The notes: a model not told the origin generated them from the sequence alone. 64,000 bases of DNA from Fibrobacter sp. UWB11 (GCF_900143015.1 NZ_FSRT01000003.1:428209-492208); one strand, 5' to 3'. Counted from the stretch's first letter, positions 44,356 to 53,353 are shown. Made by a program: numbers and translations.

Positions 44356-46314
44356 TTGAATAAGATTTGCTCTTTCGCTGTAACGTTTCTCTTACTGCTG
44401 CCTTGTTTGGTTTCAGCCAAATACATGGCCGTTTTGGAAACGCTCTCCCCTAAAGAATTGCTCACAAGACAAGAACGCATGTATCTGGCAGATATTCTCC
44501 GAGGCGAAGCCGTCCGAATCCTCCCTGCAGAACAAAACTGGACCATAATGACCCGCGAAAACATCAACGTGATGCTTCCGCCAGGCAAATCCATCGAAGA
44601 CTGCGAAGGCAGCTGCCTCGCCGAAACAGGCAGGAACATCGCCGCTGACTATGTCGCACAGGCAAGAGTATCACAATTTGGCAAATCACTCGCCATCACT
44701 GCCGAGCTTTACGAGACTGCCACAAGCAAGCTCATTGCAAGTTTTGTAGGCAAGGGAGAGACTGTCGAAGACCTCGAAAAGATTATCAAGGAACAGGCCC
44801 CCGCCTTTTTCAGAAAAAGCCGCGACAACGCCATGCCCTTCGGGTACGTCAATACAAACAACTCTTTCTCGTTCCAAGGCCCAAAGAAATTCATCATCGA
44901 TATCCAGACAACCCCAATAGGCGCAATCCCCACATTTGACGGGAGAGCCAACCCGCAATGCACCAGCACCCCCTGCAGAATCCAACTTGAAGGCGGCGAA
45001 CACCGAATCGTATTTTCGAAAGAACGTTTCGACGATCTGGATACCATCATTAACGTGATTGAGAACGGACAAGCTGTCAATGCAAACCTTGTTCCAAACG
45101 TAAGCTTTATAAAGATTGCCCCGCAAATTGCAGACGAACTCCAAACACGAGGTTCCACTTCAGTCGTAATTGATGGCAGAAAAGCCAATTGGGGTGTAAA
45201 CGAATTAATTCCAGGAATCCACACGGTTCGCATCACGCATAGTTGCCATGACCCCATCGAGCTCAATGTTTCTATTCAAAAGAACGAAACCAAAACCATA
45301 TCGGATTCTCTAAAGCGTGGCATCGGTGGCCTAGAACTGGAAGTCTTCAAGAACGGCGTACCACAGGCAGTCCCTGTATTCATTGATGACAACGCTGCAG
45401 GCACAACGCCGTTCGCAAGCGAAGTCCCACTCTGCGCCAAAATCGAAATAGAAAACGAAGGCAATCGTGAACAAGTGCCCGTCGAAATCAAGTGGCACGA
45501 AGTCATCAAGAAATCCTATGAAATTAAAGAACAAAAGCCAGCCGTCATCACCAAAGCAGACGAGACACGCCAGAAAGCAGAAGTCGCCTATGCAGAACTC
45601 GATGGCAAGAAGGTTGCTGCCAACGCAAACAAAACAAACGACACAACATCAAATAAACCCAAACGCATCTGGGGCGGTGTCACGGCAGGCATTACCTACA
45701 ATGATTTCTACAGTACAAAATTCGGTCTCAACGACATCAAGCACGGAACAGCATACAGCCCCTCCATCAGCGGAGCAGACGACCTTCTCAGCAATTACTG
45801 GGGTGTTGGGTTCAAAGTGGGCTTTAGCGGCATGTTCCTGCAATCGCAGTATTTCAATCTGCGCGGAGACCTGAACCTTGCCCTCCGCCAAGGAACCGGC
45901 AAGACAAATTCAACAGTTACACTGTCTTGGAAAGATTCTGACAAGTCCGAAAAATCCGATCTCGAAATCGAGTACTCCTCGACACAGCTGAACATTGACC
46001 TGCCCATACTCGCACGCGTATCCATCCCGAACACCATTTACTTCGAAGCAGGCCCAATGTTCTCTTTCAACATTTATTCCAACAGCGAAGCAAAAATCAC
46101 CGACGTTTATGGAACTGAAACGTACAAAGACAACGGAGGCTTGAGCGCCTTCGAATTTGACATCGCGACAGGCATCGGAATTTCTCGCAGCATCGGCAAA
46201 TCAATGCTCGACTTTGACTTGCGCTTTATATTCGGCATCACGCGTTTAAGCGACAGCAAGGATTCTCCCAAAACATGGCAAGGACAACTGAACGTAACTT
46301 ATTGGTTCTTGTAG
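44356..46314 (+). CDS. CsgG/PEGA-like envelope protein with C-terminal outer-membrane barrel
   Basis: 652 residues. The start is a TTG; the one at 44356 has AAAGGG 9 bases upstream, while the TTG at 44347 directly abuts it. The signal peptide is NKICSFAVTFLLLLPCLVSA. Residues about 20-185 resemble the CsgG/TolB-like domain of envelope proteins (ILPAEQNWTIMTRENINVML, CLAETGRNIAADYVAQARV, GKSLAITAELYET). Residues about 190-420 hold PEGA-like beta domains (IQTTPIGAIPTFDGR, VFIDDNAAGTTPF). After an Ala/Lys/Thr linker, residues about 455-652 form an outer-membrane barrel (WGGVTAGITYNDFY, GVGFKVGFSGMFLQ) ending YWFL. It is the first gene of an operon with the fibro-slime gene, which follows by 12 bases. 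Possibly an outer-membrane assembly or export component. Confidence 0.72.
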   Translation: MNKICSFAVTFLLLLPCLVSAKYMAVLETLSPKELLTRQERMYLADILRGEAVRILPAEQNWTIMTRENINVMLPPGKSIEDCEGSCLAETGRNIAADYVAQARVSQFGKSLAITAELYETATSKLIASFVGKGETVEDLEKIIKEQAPAFFRKSRDNAMPFGYVNTNNSFSFQGPKKFIIDIQTTPIGAIPTFDGRANPQCTSTPCRIQLEGGEHRIVFSKERFDDLDTIINVIENGQAVNANLVPNVSFIKIAPQIADELQTRGSTSVVIDGRKANWGVNELIPGIHTVRITHSCHDPIELNVSIQKNETKTISDSLKRGIGGLELEVFKNGVPQAVPVFIDDNAAGTTPFASEVPLCAKIEIENEGNREQVPVEIKWHEVIKKSYEIKEQKPAVITKADETRQKAEVAYAELDGKKVAANANKTNDTTSNKPKRIWGGVTAGITYNDFYSTKFGLNDIKHGTAYSPSISGADDLLSNYWGVGFKVGFSGMFLQSQYFNLRGDLNLALRQGTGKTNSTVTLSWKDSDKSEKSDLEIEYSSTQLNIDLPILARVSIPNTIYFEAGPMFSFNIYSNSEAKITDVYGTETYKDNGGLSAFEFDIATGIGISRSIGKSMLDFDLRFIFGITRLSDSKDSPKTWQGQLNVTYWFL

Positions 46315-46326
46315 GAGAGGTGTAAG

Positions 46327-49140
46327 ATGAATTTATTTAAGATTTTAACAAATAACACAATTAAAAAACAAATTAGATCTTTTAAATTTGGGGCATTAGG
46401 AAGTATTATACTCCTTGCCGGTATCCAAAGCGCATCGGCATCATTATCTGGGTGCGAGGGAACCGTTTATCTTAAGCTTCCTGATGGATGGACTACCGCT
46501 TATACTGTCGCTGGTGGTCACTTTATAGCTTTCTCAAAAAGCACTAAGTATGCCGATTGGTATGAAATTAGCACTGCAAAAATAGCAGGCACAAACACCT
46601 CTACAGATTTCTACATCTCGAAAGTTCAGAACGACTACGGCCAGCAGGGAGGCATTACTCCAACTCAGATTGGCACTATGTTCCAATTTGCAACCGGCAA
46701 GGGCTTCTCTTGCGCTGATTTCGGTTCAACGACCAACGAACTTTGGATCCAGCCTAGCTTTGAGGACCCATCCAAACCTTTAGTACTAGGTGATGCACCT
46801 GACGTCAAATATTTCTATGTATTCTTGCCAAATAACATAATTTGGAAGAGCTCAGTGCCGATAATTAATGAAAACGGCAAAGAACGAGAACTAAGCATAG
46901 ATATTGACCATTGCGGTTGGTACTACAGACGCTACGTGAATGAAGCGCTCCCAACTGAAGTCTATATCCATAGAGACGATGACGAGACATTACAGAATGT
47001 CATTGGTATGGGAGGTGAAGCGGCATATAAAAACGATGAAGCCGCAACTCCGATTAATTTGAAAGACATGTTTGATAACTTTAAGTCAGAAGCTACTTTT
47101 ATCGGCTCTCTCTTCTTTGTCGCTGACGAAAAGCAGGCTGCCGCACTTCCGAGTGAGTTGGCCGGTTGGTATATAGACAGACCAGATATTTATGGTTACT
47201 GCTCTTATAACCTCGCTGCTTTTATCTATGATACAGATCCCAGCTTGCATCCATCATTTTCTTGCTACGATATAGGTGGTGAAGGATGCCAAAGAGTAGA
47301 CCAAACGAATGCTACTGCTGGAGCTAACAAAGATGCAGCTCTTAAAGCAATTTTTGATTGCATCGGTGTTACCCCGGGTATTGTAGAATCGACTCTTGAC
47401 CCAGCTACCAAAAAGCCGAAGCTTTCGACTGCCGGAAAAAAATGTTTTATGGATGACAAGTATTTCAATATGCTCTTCAATTACACTCCTGGTGTGAACG
47501 AAGTGACTTGCTTTGATATGCCGTTTACCCGTACTGACGATGGCAAGTGGGAATTTGACTCTGACTTCTATACAAGCCCTGGTCTTAAAACTCCTGTTCA
47601 GGGTGGTTTCTATCCTGCCGAAGCTACCACTGCGACCAAACTTAACGAAGCTTATTCTACTCAGATCGGACTTCCTGCAGCTCGAATAAAGCATACTGCA
47701 GAAGGACCTGTATTTTACGGTCCAAAGCTCCGAGAACTCCACCCGACTGAAAAGATTCCGCAAATTGACGTGATCTGCAATGGTCCGGGTTGGAATGGAG
47801 GCATTAAGTGCGATGGCCTCTTTGCTGATGGTGATGCTACAACTTCAGCAATAGAAAAAGCACTTGATTTAAAAACTTCCAGTGATTGCGTCTTTGGTTG
47901 GAGCTGCCCAGAGAAGGCTCCTGCAAATTGGGCATTCTTTGTGGATGGTACTGAAACTTCTGCTTCTTCGGGTAGTCCACGTTGGACATCCGAAGAAGGC
48001 GGTAAGGGTAATGGAGGTCGTAACCAGCATTTCTGCTTCGAATCCCATGCTGAATTCCGCTTCAAGAAGGGGCTCAAGTTCAGCTTCCGTGGTGATGATG
48101 ATATTTGGGTTTATATAGACAACAAGCTTGCAGTGGACCTAGGTGGCATTCACCTTGCTGCTCCGGGCTATGTGGACTTGGATACGTTTATGCCCGAAGG
48201 CAAGCCGGATTCCACCTATGATATCGATATCTTCTTCTGCGACCGTCGTACTACAATGAGTAACGTCCGTATCAAGACGAACATGTTCATTGAACAGACC
48301 GTGGGTATTAAGGCCGAAGGTCACCAGAACAGCAACGAAGATTTCAAGGCTACTGGTGGTAACAACCAGTTCAAGCTGAAGTATTCTCAGTCCGGTGGTG
48401 GTAGCTGCGCTGCCGCAAGAGGTACTGCAGTCGTGTTGGAAGGCAAGGAAATTACTGCGTATGGCTATAAGATTACTTATACGCTCACCACTGATAAGAG
48501 TGGTTCTGACCCGACCAAGACGATTATTTCTGCAGAAGAATTCGAAGCTAATCCGGTTCAGTTAGACGGCATCATCGATGTCACGGAACCGGGTGAACCG
48601 ATGATTAACGAAATCAAGTTGAAGAAGAGACTTACTCCGGGTACGTACTATCTGCGCATTACGATTGGTACCGATGTCTATATTATGTCCTGGAACATTA
48701 AGAACACAGCAACAACATCTAGTTCGTCAAGCACGGGGAACGTTTCCAAATCATCAAGTTCCAATAGTGGCACAGGGAAATCTAGTAGTTCAAACAAAGT
48801 CACATCAAGTTCTAGCAAAAACGATTCAAAATCTAGCTCAAGTAACGTCGCCCCCAAATCCAGTTCTAGCAAGAGCGAAAACAACAAGGACAAAGATGAT
48901 GAAAAGAACGAAAATACAAAGCCCTCGTTCCGCGTCAAGATGACCGCCCCGTTCGAATTCGAAATCGTCATGAACGAATCCTCGCCAAACCTCGCCAAGC
49001 GTTACGCAGTCATGGACATGAAGGGTCAGGTGCTTTCCGTTGGTGAATTGAGCGACAAAGGCGCCCGTGTGAATGTTCCCACATACGGATCCTACGTTGT
49101 CAAGGTCGGCCTCACTTACGAACTCGTGAACGTGAGATAA
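46327..49140 (+). CDS. Fibro-slime domain surface protein
   Basis: 937 residues. AGGAGAGG precedes the ATG. The signal peptide ends near QSASA-SLSG. The fibro-slime core at about 578-660 reads FSFRGDDDIWVYIDNKLAVDLGG then HLAAPGYVDLDTF, a PA14-like fold named from Fibrobacter, thought to be part of secreted slime-type adhesins. Before it lie Cys-rich segments with HCGWYYRRYVN and ICNGPGWNGG. After it come a serine linker (about 800-865, KSSSSNKVTSSSSK) and a C-terminal beta domain (RYAVMDMKGQVLSVGELSDK, YGSYVVKVG) like type IX secretion tails. Codons in the first 2.3 kb use many GGT/GCT/ACT, unlike the C-ending preference of its neighbours, so the body may have a different history. It sits between the barrel protein and a transglycosylase-like protein in one operon. 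Confidence 0.88.
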   Translation: MNLFKILTNNTIKKQIRSFKFGALGSIILLAGIQSASASLSGCEGTVYLKLPDGWTTAYTVAGGHFIAFSKSTKYADWYEISTAKIAGTNTSTDFYISKVQNDYGQQGGITPTQIGTMFQFATGKGFSCADFGSTTNELWIQPSFEDPSKPLVLGDAPDVKYFYVFLPNNIIWKSSVPIINENGKERELSIDIDHCGWYYRRYVNEALPTEVYIHRDDDETLQNVIGMGGEAAYKNDEAATPINLKDMFDNFKSEATFIGSLFFVADEKQAAALPSELAGWYIDRPDIYGYCSYNLAAFIYDTDPSLHPSFSCYDIGGEGCQRVDQTNATAGANKDAALKAIFDCIGVTPGIVESTLDPATKKPKLSTAGKKCFMDDKYFNMLFNYTPGVNEVTCFDMPFTRTDDGKWEFDSDFYTSPGLKTPVQGGFYPAEATTATKLNEAYSTQIGLPAARIKHTAEGPVFYGPKLRELHPTEKIPQIDVICNGPGWNGGIKCDGLFADGDATTSAIEKALDLKTSSDCVFGWSCPEKAPANWAFFVDGTETSASSGSPRWTSEEGGKGNGGRNQHFCFESHAEFRFKKGLKFSFRGDDDIWVYIDNKLAVDLGGIHLAAPGYVDLDTFMPEGKPDSTYDIDIFFCDRRTTMSNVRIKTNMFIEQTVGIKAEGHQNSNEDFKATGGNNQFKLKYSQSGGGSCAAARGTAVVLEGKEITAYGYKITYTLTTDKSGSDPTKTIISAEEFEANPVQLDGIIDVTEPGEPMINEIKLKKRLTPGTYYLRITIGTDVYIMSWNIKNTATTSSSSSTGNVSKSSSSNSGTGKSSSSNKVTSSSSKNDSKSSSSNVAPKSSSSKSENNKDKDDEKNENTKPSFRVKMTAPFEFEIVMNESSPNLAKRYAVMDMKGQVLSVGELSDKGARVNVPTYGSYVVKVGLTYELVNVR

Positions 49141-49153
49141 GGAACAAAGCAAC

Positions 49154-50113
49154 GTGAACTTGGTTTTCCTCTGGGCGGGTATCGCATTACTTTGGCTGAT
49201 ATGCATCTGCATGACCAAAAAAGGTCGTGCAGTTATTCGCATTTTCTGGAGAAGTATCAAAGTCAAGCTCATCATCATTGCATGGGTTCTTGGAATTGCA
49301 GCGATAGCCACTGCTTATGCGACACACCCCGAAGAAGAACCCCGCCCGACAATCGACGAGCAGCTCGAATACCAGAAGTACACCACGTCCGCGATTCAAA
49401 AGCTTTGCGACCAGGGCGAGCTCATCATCGACATGAACTGTAACCTCGACAGTGCCGCAGCAGAACTCGCCTACATCCTCCCCACCGTCATCAACAATTA
49501 CAATCTCGTTGTCACGCGCCCCACGACACCGATTCTCGAAAAAATCAAGGACACGTTACAGATAAAGATGATCGGTTACAAGAAATTCAAGAACAGGGGA
49601 ATCCGATTGATCAAAGCGCTTCAACGAGATCTAGGCATTCGTTACGAATTGTCCATCTTGTCCGATAGCACGGACCACACACTTATAATAACATATACCG
49701 GTAAGCCCTGGGACAGCGAACACCTTTGCAACTTGCCCGTTCTTGAAGCATGCCTCCGCGAGCGCACGGACCCAGCAGTCCTCATGTCCATCATCCATCA
49801 CACTTCGGGATTCCAGATGAACTATCAGGGCAAAAACAACACGTCCGGACTCTTGGCTCTCGATACTGGCAAAGGTTTAGAACAAATTGGCATAGGCGCC
49901 CACCGCCTCAAACAAGCCCTCGCCACATCGCCAACGCTCGCCGATGCCATTGCGCAATTTTATCCAGAAACAGAACACCGCAACAGATTCGAGAACTGGC
50001 GCAAGGACCCGCAAAAGCATTACTGGGTCGGTCAAGTGCTCACGGATATTCAATACTACCGTAGCAACGGAATGACGCTCAAGCCACGCAAACGCGTAGA
50101 ACCGCAAAACTAG
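49154..50113 (+). CDS. Membrane-anchored transglycosylase-like protein without catalytic Glu
   Basis: 319 residues from a GTG with TAAGGA about 10 bases upstream. Two N-terminal hydrophobic segments (LVFLWAGIALLWLICICM and LIIIAWVLGIAAIATAYA) anchor it. Residues about 60-190 resemble a solute-binding-like part as in MltF. Residues about 200-290 line up with the lytic transglycosylase (SLT) fold: DPAVLMSIIHHTSGF, then SGLLALDTGKGLEQIGIGAHRLKQAL, where active enzymes have ...ESxFxP...GLMQL...NI..GA.YL. The catalytic Glu of the ES motif is Thr here (HTSGF). It may bind peptidoglycan without cutting it. It is the last gene of the operon with the barrel and fibro-slime genes and its stop overlaps the convergent gene by 4 bases. 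Confidence 0.65.
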   Translation: MNLVFLWAGIALLWLICICMTKKGRAVIRIFWRSIKVKLIIIAWVLGIAAIATAYATHPEEEPRPTIDEQLEYQKYTTSAIQKLCDQGELIIDMNCNLDSAAAELAYILPTVINNYNLVVTRPTTPILEKIKDTLQIKMIGYKKFKNRGIRLIKALQRDLGIRYELSILSDSTDHTLIITYTGKPWDSEHLCNLPVLEACLRERTDPAVLMSIIHHTSGFQMNYQGKNNTSGLLALDTGKGLEQIGIGAHRLKQALATSPTLADAIAQFYPETEHRNRFENWRKDPQKHYWVGQVLTDIQYYRSNGMTLKPRKRVEPQN

Positions 50114-50700
50114 AACTTGTACAAAACAAACCCGCCTAGCGCAGCGACAATGACTCTAGGATAATCATCCGAATCTATAAATGTCTGTCGGTACACAAGC
50201 CCTGCCCTAAAATGTTCTAGGAAATCGGCACCGATGTGGGTGTAAAATCCATGGCTATAAGACGAAAAATAGGTATCGTCTTTTGTTGTATTTTCGCCAT
50301 CCAATTCGCCAAAGCAATAGGTCAAACGTCCATAATGGAGACCAAGATCGACATAACCAATATCGAACGGATGAGCATTTATCGAGAACGAAACATACGG
50401 AACGACAAAGCTCATTTTGCCGCTATGCCCCGCGCGTTCAAACGACCAGCCATTGCGATTAAAGCCAATCGAAGGCGTCCACGAGAAATACCTAGCAAAA
50501 CGGAACTCACGGCCAAACTGTAACCAAAAATCGCCATTGCCATTGAAAGTAAGCGATTCCCTAAAAATGGACAACTTCGAATAGTAAAATTCCGTCTGTG
50601 CGACAAAGCGGGATTTAGGCAACTCGGTACTCGACACACCATTTTGGGCAAATAGCGAAGTCACCGCAAAAAGAGCAATCAAAAGCAAACGTTTCACCAT
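50110..50700 (-). CDS. Small outer-membrane beta-barrel protein
   Basis: 196 residues, family not recognised. The signal peptide is MVKRLLLIALFAVTSLFA. The mature part is a row of amphipathic beta strands with aromatic girdles (DFWLQFGREFRFARYFSW, SFVVPYVSFSINAHPFDIG, YVDLGLHYGRLTYCFGEL) and the protein ends in Phe (GGFVLYKF), the classical outer-membrane barrel end. About eight strands, OmpA/OmpW size. Its start lies inside the end of the lipoprotein gene upstream (7-base overlap), so the two are translationally coupled and may work together. Confidence 0.75.
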   Translation of the reverse strand: MVKRLLLIALFAVTSLFAQNGVSSTELPKSRFVAQTEFYYSKLSIFRESLTFNGNGDFWLQFGREFRFARYFSWTPSIGFNRNGWSFERAGHSGKMSFVVPYVSFSINAHPFDIGYVDLGLHYGRLTYCFGELDGENTTKDDTYFSSYSHGFYTHIGADFLEHFRAGLVYRQTFIDSDDYPRVIVAALGGFVLYKF

Positions 50701-51239
50701 CTATTATTCCTGCTTCTTAACGATTCCAAAGTAAAGCTCGTCGTATCGAGATAACTGCCAAACGTCCCGCAATTCGAGGCGCCCTGCGCACGGACAAACG
50801 ACTTGGCCGGTTCATCATGACGATTAAAATAAAAGAATGTCCCTCGGCTCCAAGGTTCCAAATAGGGATTCAACTCCATCGTCATCACATTGCCATTCAA
50901 AATCGGGGTTATCAATCCTGACCCAACTAACGGTAAAGTCTGCGAGTTTGCAGCCCACACATAGACATTCCAACTGTCATTGACTTCACCCCATTTCGAA
51001 ACGACACTTGTCTCCGAGATATACCCATACATTTCCACCGAAGAATTCCCGTCGGAAGTGTTAGTAACAACAGTAAAAGAAGTATCTGCATTAAAGCATA
51101 TTTCCCGGCAACCCGATTCTGTCGAGACCCAGCATCCAACAAGTCTACCATAGGCCGGCGTAAAATCACTATCGTCATCCACATCCGCCAAAGAGCAGGC
51201 AAACAGCATCAAAGATACTATCCATAAAAAGTATTTCAT
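50694..51239 (-). CDS. Small lipoprotein of unknown function
   Basis: 181 residues from the ATG at 51239 (AAGGA about 8 bases upstream); the longer frame to 51272 is rejected. The signal peptide ends SLMLFAC (Cys15). The mature part starts with an acidic stretch (DVDDDSDF) and then a beta-rich domain with a Cys pair (GCWVSTESGCREICF), a pattern seen in lipocalin-like small lipoproteins (GRLVGCWV). It ends with Ser/Arg residues. It overlaps the barrel gene by 7 bases. The upstream gap to 51400 contains only a REP-like element, so the promoter must lie in 51240-51300. Confidence 0.75.
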   Translation of the reverse strand: MKYFLWIVSLMLFACSLADVDDDSDFTPAYGRLVGCWVSTESGCREICFNADTSFTVVTNTSDGNSSVEMYGYISETSVVSKWGEVNDSWNVYVWAANSQTLPLVGSGLITPILNGNVMTMELNPYLEPWSRGTFFYFNRHDEPAKSFVRAQGASNCGTFGSYLDTTSFTLESLRSRNNRW

Positions 51240-51302
51240 AAATTTTCCTTTTGCACAATCACTTCTGCACAAACGTCTAGAATAAAATAGAAATTACTAG
51301 AA

Positions 51303-51345
51303 GCTAGATTGCCGCGTCCCCTTACAGGGGCCTCGCAATGACGTG
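51303..51345. repeat. REP-like intergenic element
   Basis: ATTGCCGCGTCCCC, loop, AGGGGCCTCGCAATGAC: a hairpin with CCCC-TTAC-AGGGG at its centre and outer arms ATTGC...GCAAT. The ATGAC edge is shared with the other REP-like elements of this window. Confidence 0.6.
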
Positions 51346-51400
51346 AAAGGTGAATGGCACAACCATCATGCCAGCGTTATGCACGCCATCTCGTAAAAAA

Positions 51401-53287
51401 CTAGTCTAACTTGTACTTGTCTTTCGCAGCTTCGAGTTCGGCACTGGCCTTTTCCCAAGCAGCGTAAAGTTCTTCAGTCAGTTTCTTGTTTTCGTCCATG
51501 TCTTTTGCGATGGACGTAATCGCATTGCCGTCGCCCGATTCCGAGGCGGCCACAAGTTTTGCTTCAAGTTCGCCGCCGAGAGCTTCGGCCTTCGCAATTT
51601 CAGCTTCAAGGCGGGCCGTCTCTTTTTCGAGCGGCTTGATGACCTTGCTGCGTTCGGCAATGTAGTCCGCACGCGCCCTGCGGTCTTCCTTGGTGCGCGG
51701 CGTCGAACTTACAGGCTTGTCGTCCGTGACGTCGATATTCGAGACCTTGATGTTTGCGGAGTTCGCGCCGCCCGGCTTCTTTTCAGAAGCCCAGCCAACC
51801 TTTTCAAGGAAGTCCGCGTAAGTGCCTTCGAAGATACGGCACTTACCACCGTCGAAGACGATGAGGCGCGTTGCAAAAGCATGCAGCAGTTCTTCGTCAT
51901 GCGTCACGACAAGTGCGGTACCATCGTAATCTTCGAGCGCATCAATCAAACTCTCGATGCTTTCCATGTCCAAGTGGTTCGTCGGTTCGTCAAGCAAAAG
52001 CATGTTGCTTTCGTTCGCCAAAATCTTCCCTAACAGCACACGGCTGCGTTCACCACCCGAAAGCACCTTGACCTTCTTCATGGCAGTGTCGCCGCTGAAC
52101 ATCATCACGCCCGCGAGGCTACGCGCACGGCTCTTCTGTGACACATCCGCAATTGCACTTGCAATTTCTTCTTCGACTGTATTTTCAAGATTCAGGCGGT
52201 TGATGTTCGTCTGTCCAAAGTAATTTATCTTGAGGTTCGGGTTGTAATTGATTGTACCCTGGGTCGGTTCAAATTCTTTCGCAATCAAGTTCAAGAGCGT
52301 TGTTTTACCGCGACCGTTCGGGCCGATAATTGCAATGCGGTCGCCCTTGAACACTTCCAACTCGAGGTCCGAAATCAGCTCCGGACCGTAGCCGTTTTCG
52401 TTCTTGTACGCAAAATGCAGCCCATGAATCTGGAGCATGCGCTTGCCCGGGAATTCCGCATTCTTGAAATTGAAATCCAGATTGCGTTCGTGCGTGAGGC
52501 GTTCACCCGTCGCAAGCTTTGCTGCAGCCTTAATCTTTGACTGCACCATCGCAGCCTTTGCGGCCTTGTAACGGAAGCGTTCGATAACCTTTTCGAGCTG
52601 TTCCTTTTTGCGCTGCTCGTTTTCTTGCGTGCGCATTGCCACTTCTTCTTCTTCGGCAATCGTCTCGCGGAGCTTTTCGACCGTCCCCTTGACCTTGCGC
52701 ATCTTGTGGCGGTGAATCCCCACCGTATGCGTGCAGACCTCATCCATAAAGTGGTGGTCATGCGTAATCAAGAGCACTTCACCCTTCCACGCGCGCAAAA
52801 AGCGGCTGAGCCAGCGCATGGAAACAATATCCAAATAGTTCGTCGGTTCGTCGAGCAAAAGCATATCCGGTTCCGACGCCAAAACCTTCGCCAAATTCAA
52901 ACGAATCTGGAAACCACCCGACAAAAGCATCGGGTCTTTCTGCATGCTCTCTTCGTCAAAGCCAAGACCAAAGAGAATCGCCTCGACCTTGTGTTCTTCG
53001 AGCCAGCCATCCTCATTTACCTTGAGCACACTGCACGCCTCTTCGTGAACCGTCGGGTGCGTGAACTTGATATGCTGCTGCAAATAGCCAATCGTATAGC
53101 CCTTCGGGATGTCGATGTTACCGCCATCGAGGCATTCCTGCCCGAGAATCATCTTGAAAAGGGTCGATTTGCCGCAACCGTTGCGACCTACAAGACCGAC
53201 ACGTTCATGGTCGGCAACAAGCATGCTAGCGCCGTCCAAAAGGACCTGCATGCCAAAAGACTTAGATACATTCTGAATTTGAATCAC
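51401..53287 (-). CDS. ABC-F ATPase, YheS/YdiF type
   Basis: 628 residues from a GTG at 53287. Two ABC domains: Walker A GRNGCGKST, signature LSGGFQIRL (Phe instead of Gln at the fifth position), Walker B LLLDEPTNYLD; then Walker A GPNGRGKTT, LSGGERSRV and LLLDEPTNHLD. The linker between them is long and charged (EEEEVAMRTQENEQRKKEQL). A C-terminal extension (about 520-628) is a coiled coil (KETARLEAEIAKAEAL). ABC-F proteins act on the ribosome and have no membrane part. TATCTTTG (53293-53300) lies 5 bases before the GTG, right at the tail of the previous gene's terminator, so the mRNA is probably leaderless. It is distinct from the Uup-like protein at 28212. Confidence 0.9.
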   Translation of the reverse strand: MIQIQNVSKSFGMQVLLDGASMLVADHERVGLVGRNGCGKSTLFKMILGQECLDGGNIDIPKGYTIGYLQQHIKFTHPTVHEEACSVLKVNEDGWLEEHKVEAILFGLGFDEESMQKDPMLLSGGFQIRLNLAKVLASEPDMLLLDEPTNYLDIVSMRWLSRFLRAWKGEVLLITHDHHFMDEVCTHTVGIHRHKMRKVKGTVEKLRETIAEEEEVAMRTQENEQRKKEQLEKVIERFRYKAAKAAMVQSKIKAAAKLATGERLTHERNLDFNFKNAEFPGKRMLQIHGLHFAYKNENGYGPELISDLELEVFKGDRIAIIGPNGRGKTTLLNLIAKEFEPTQGTINYNPNLKINYFGQTNINRLNLENTVEEEIASAIADVSQKSRARSLAGVMMFSGDTAMKKVKVLSGGERSRVLLGKILANESNMLLLDEPTNHLDMESIESLIDALEDYDGTALVVTHDEELLHAFATRLIVFDGGKCRIFEGTYADFLEKVGWASEKKPGGANSANIKVSNIDVTDDKPVSSTPRTKEDRRARADYIAERSKVIKPLEKETARLEAEIAKAEALGGELEAKLVAASESGDGNAITSIAKDMDENKKLTEELYAAWEKASAELEAAKDKYKLD

Positions 53288-53293
53288 AAAACC

Positions 53294-53328
53294 AAAGATA
53301 GAAAAAGGGCGCCCAGAGGGCGTCCTTT
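53294..53328 (-). terminator. Intrinsic terminator after the 53354 gene
   Basis: Stem AAAGGACGCCC / GGGCGCCCTTT on the minus strand (53303-53328, one G-T pair, 3-4 base loop) followed by TTCTATCTTT. The tail overlaps the promoter-like element of the ABC-F gene. Confidence 0.8.
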
Positions 53329-53353
53329 CAAACCTTTAGAGGCGACCGATAGA

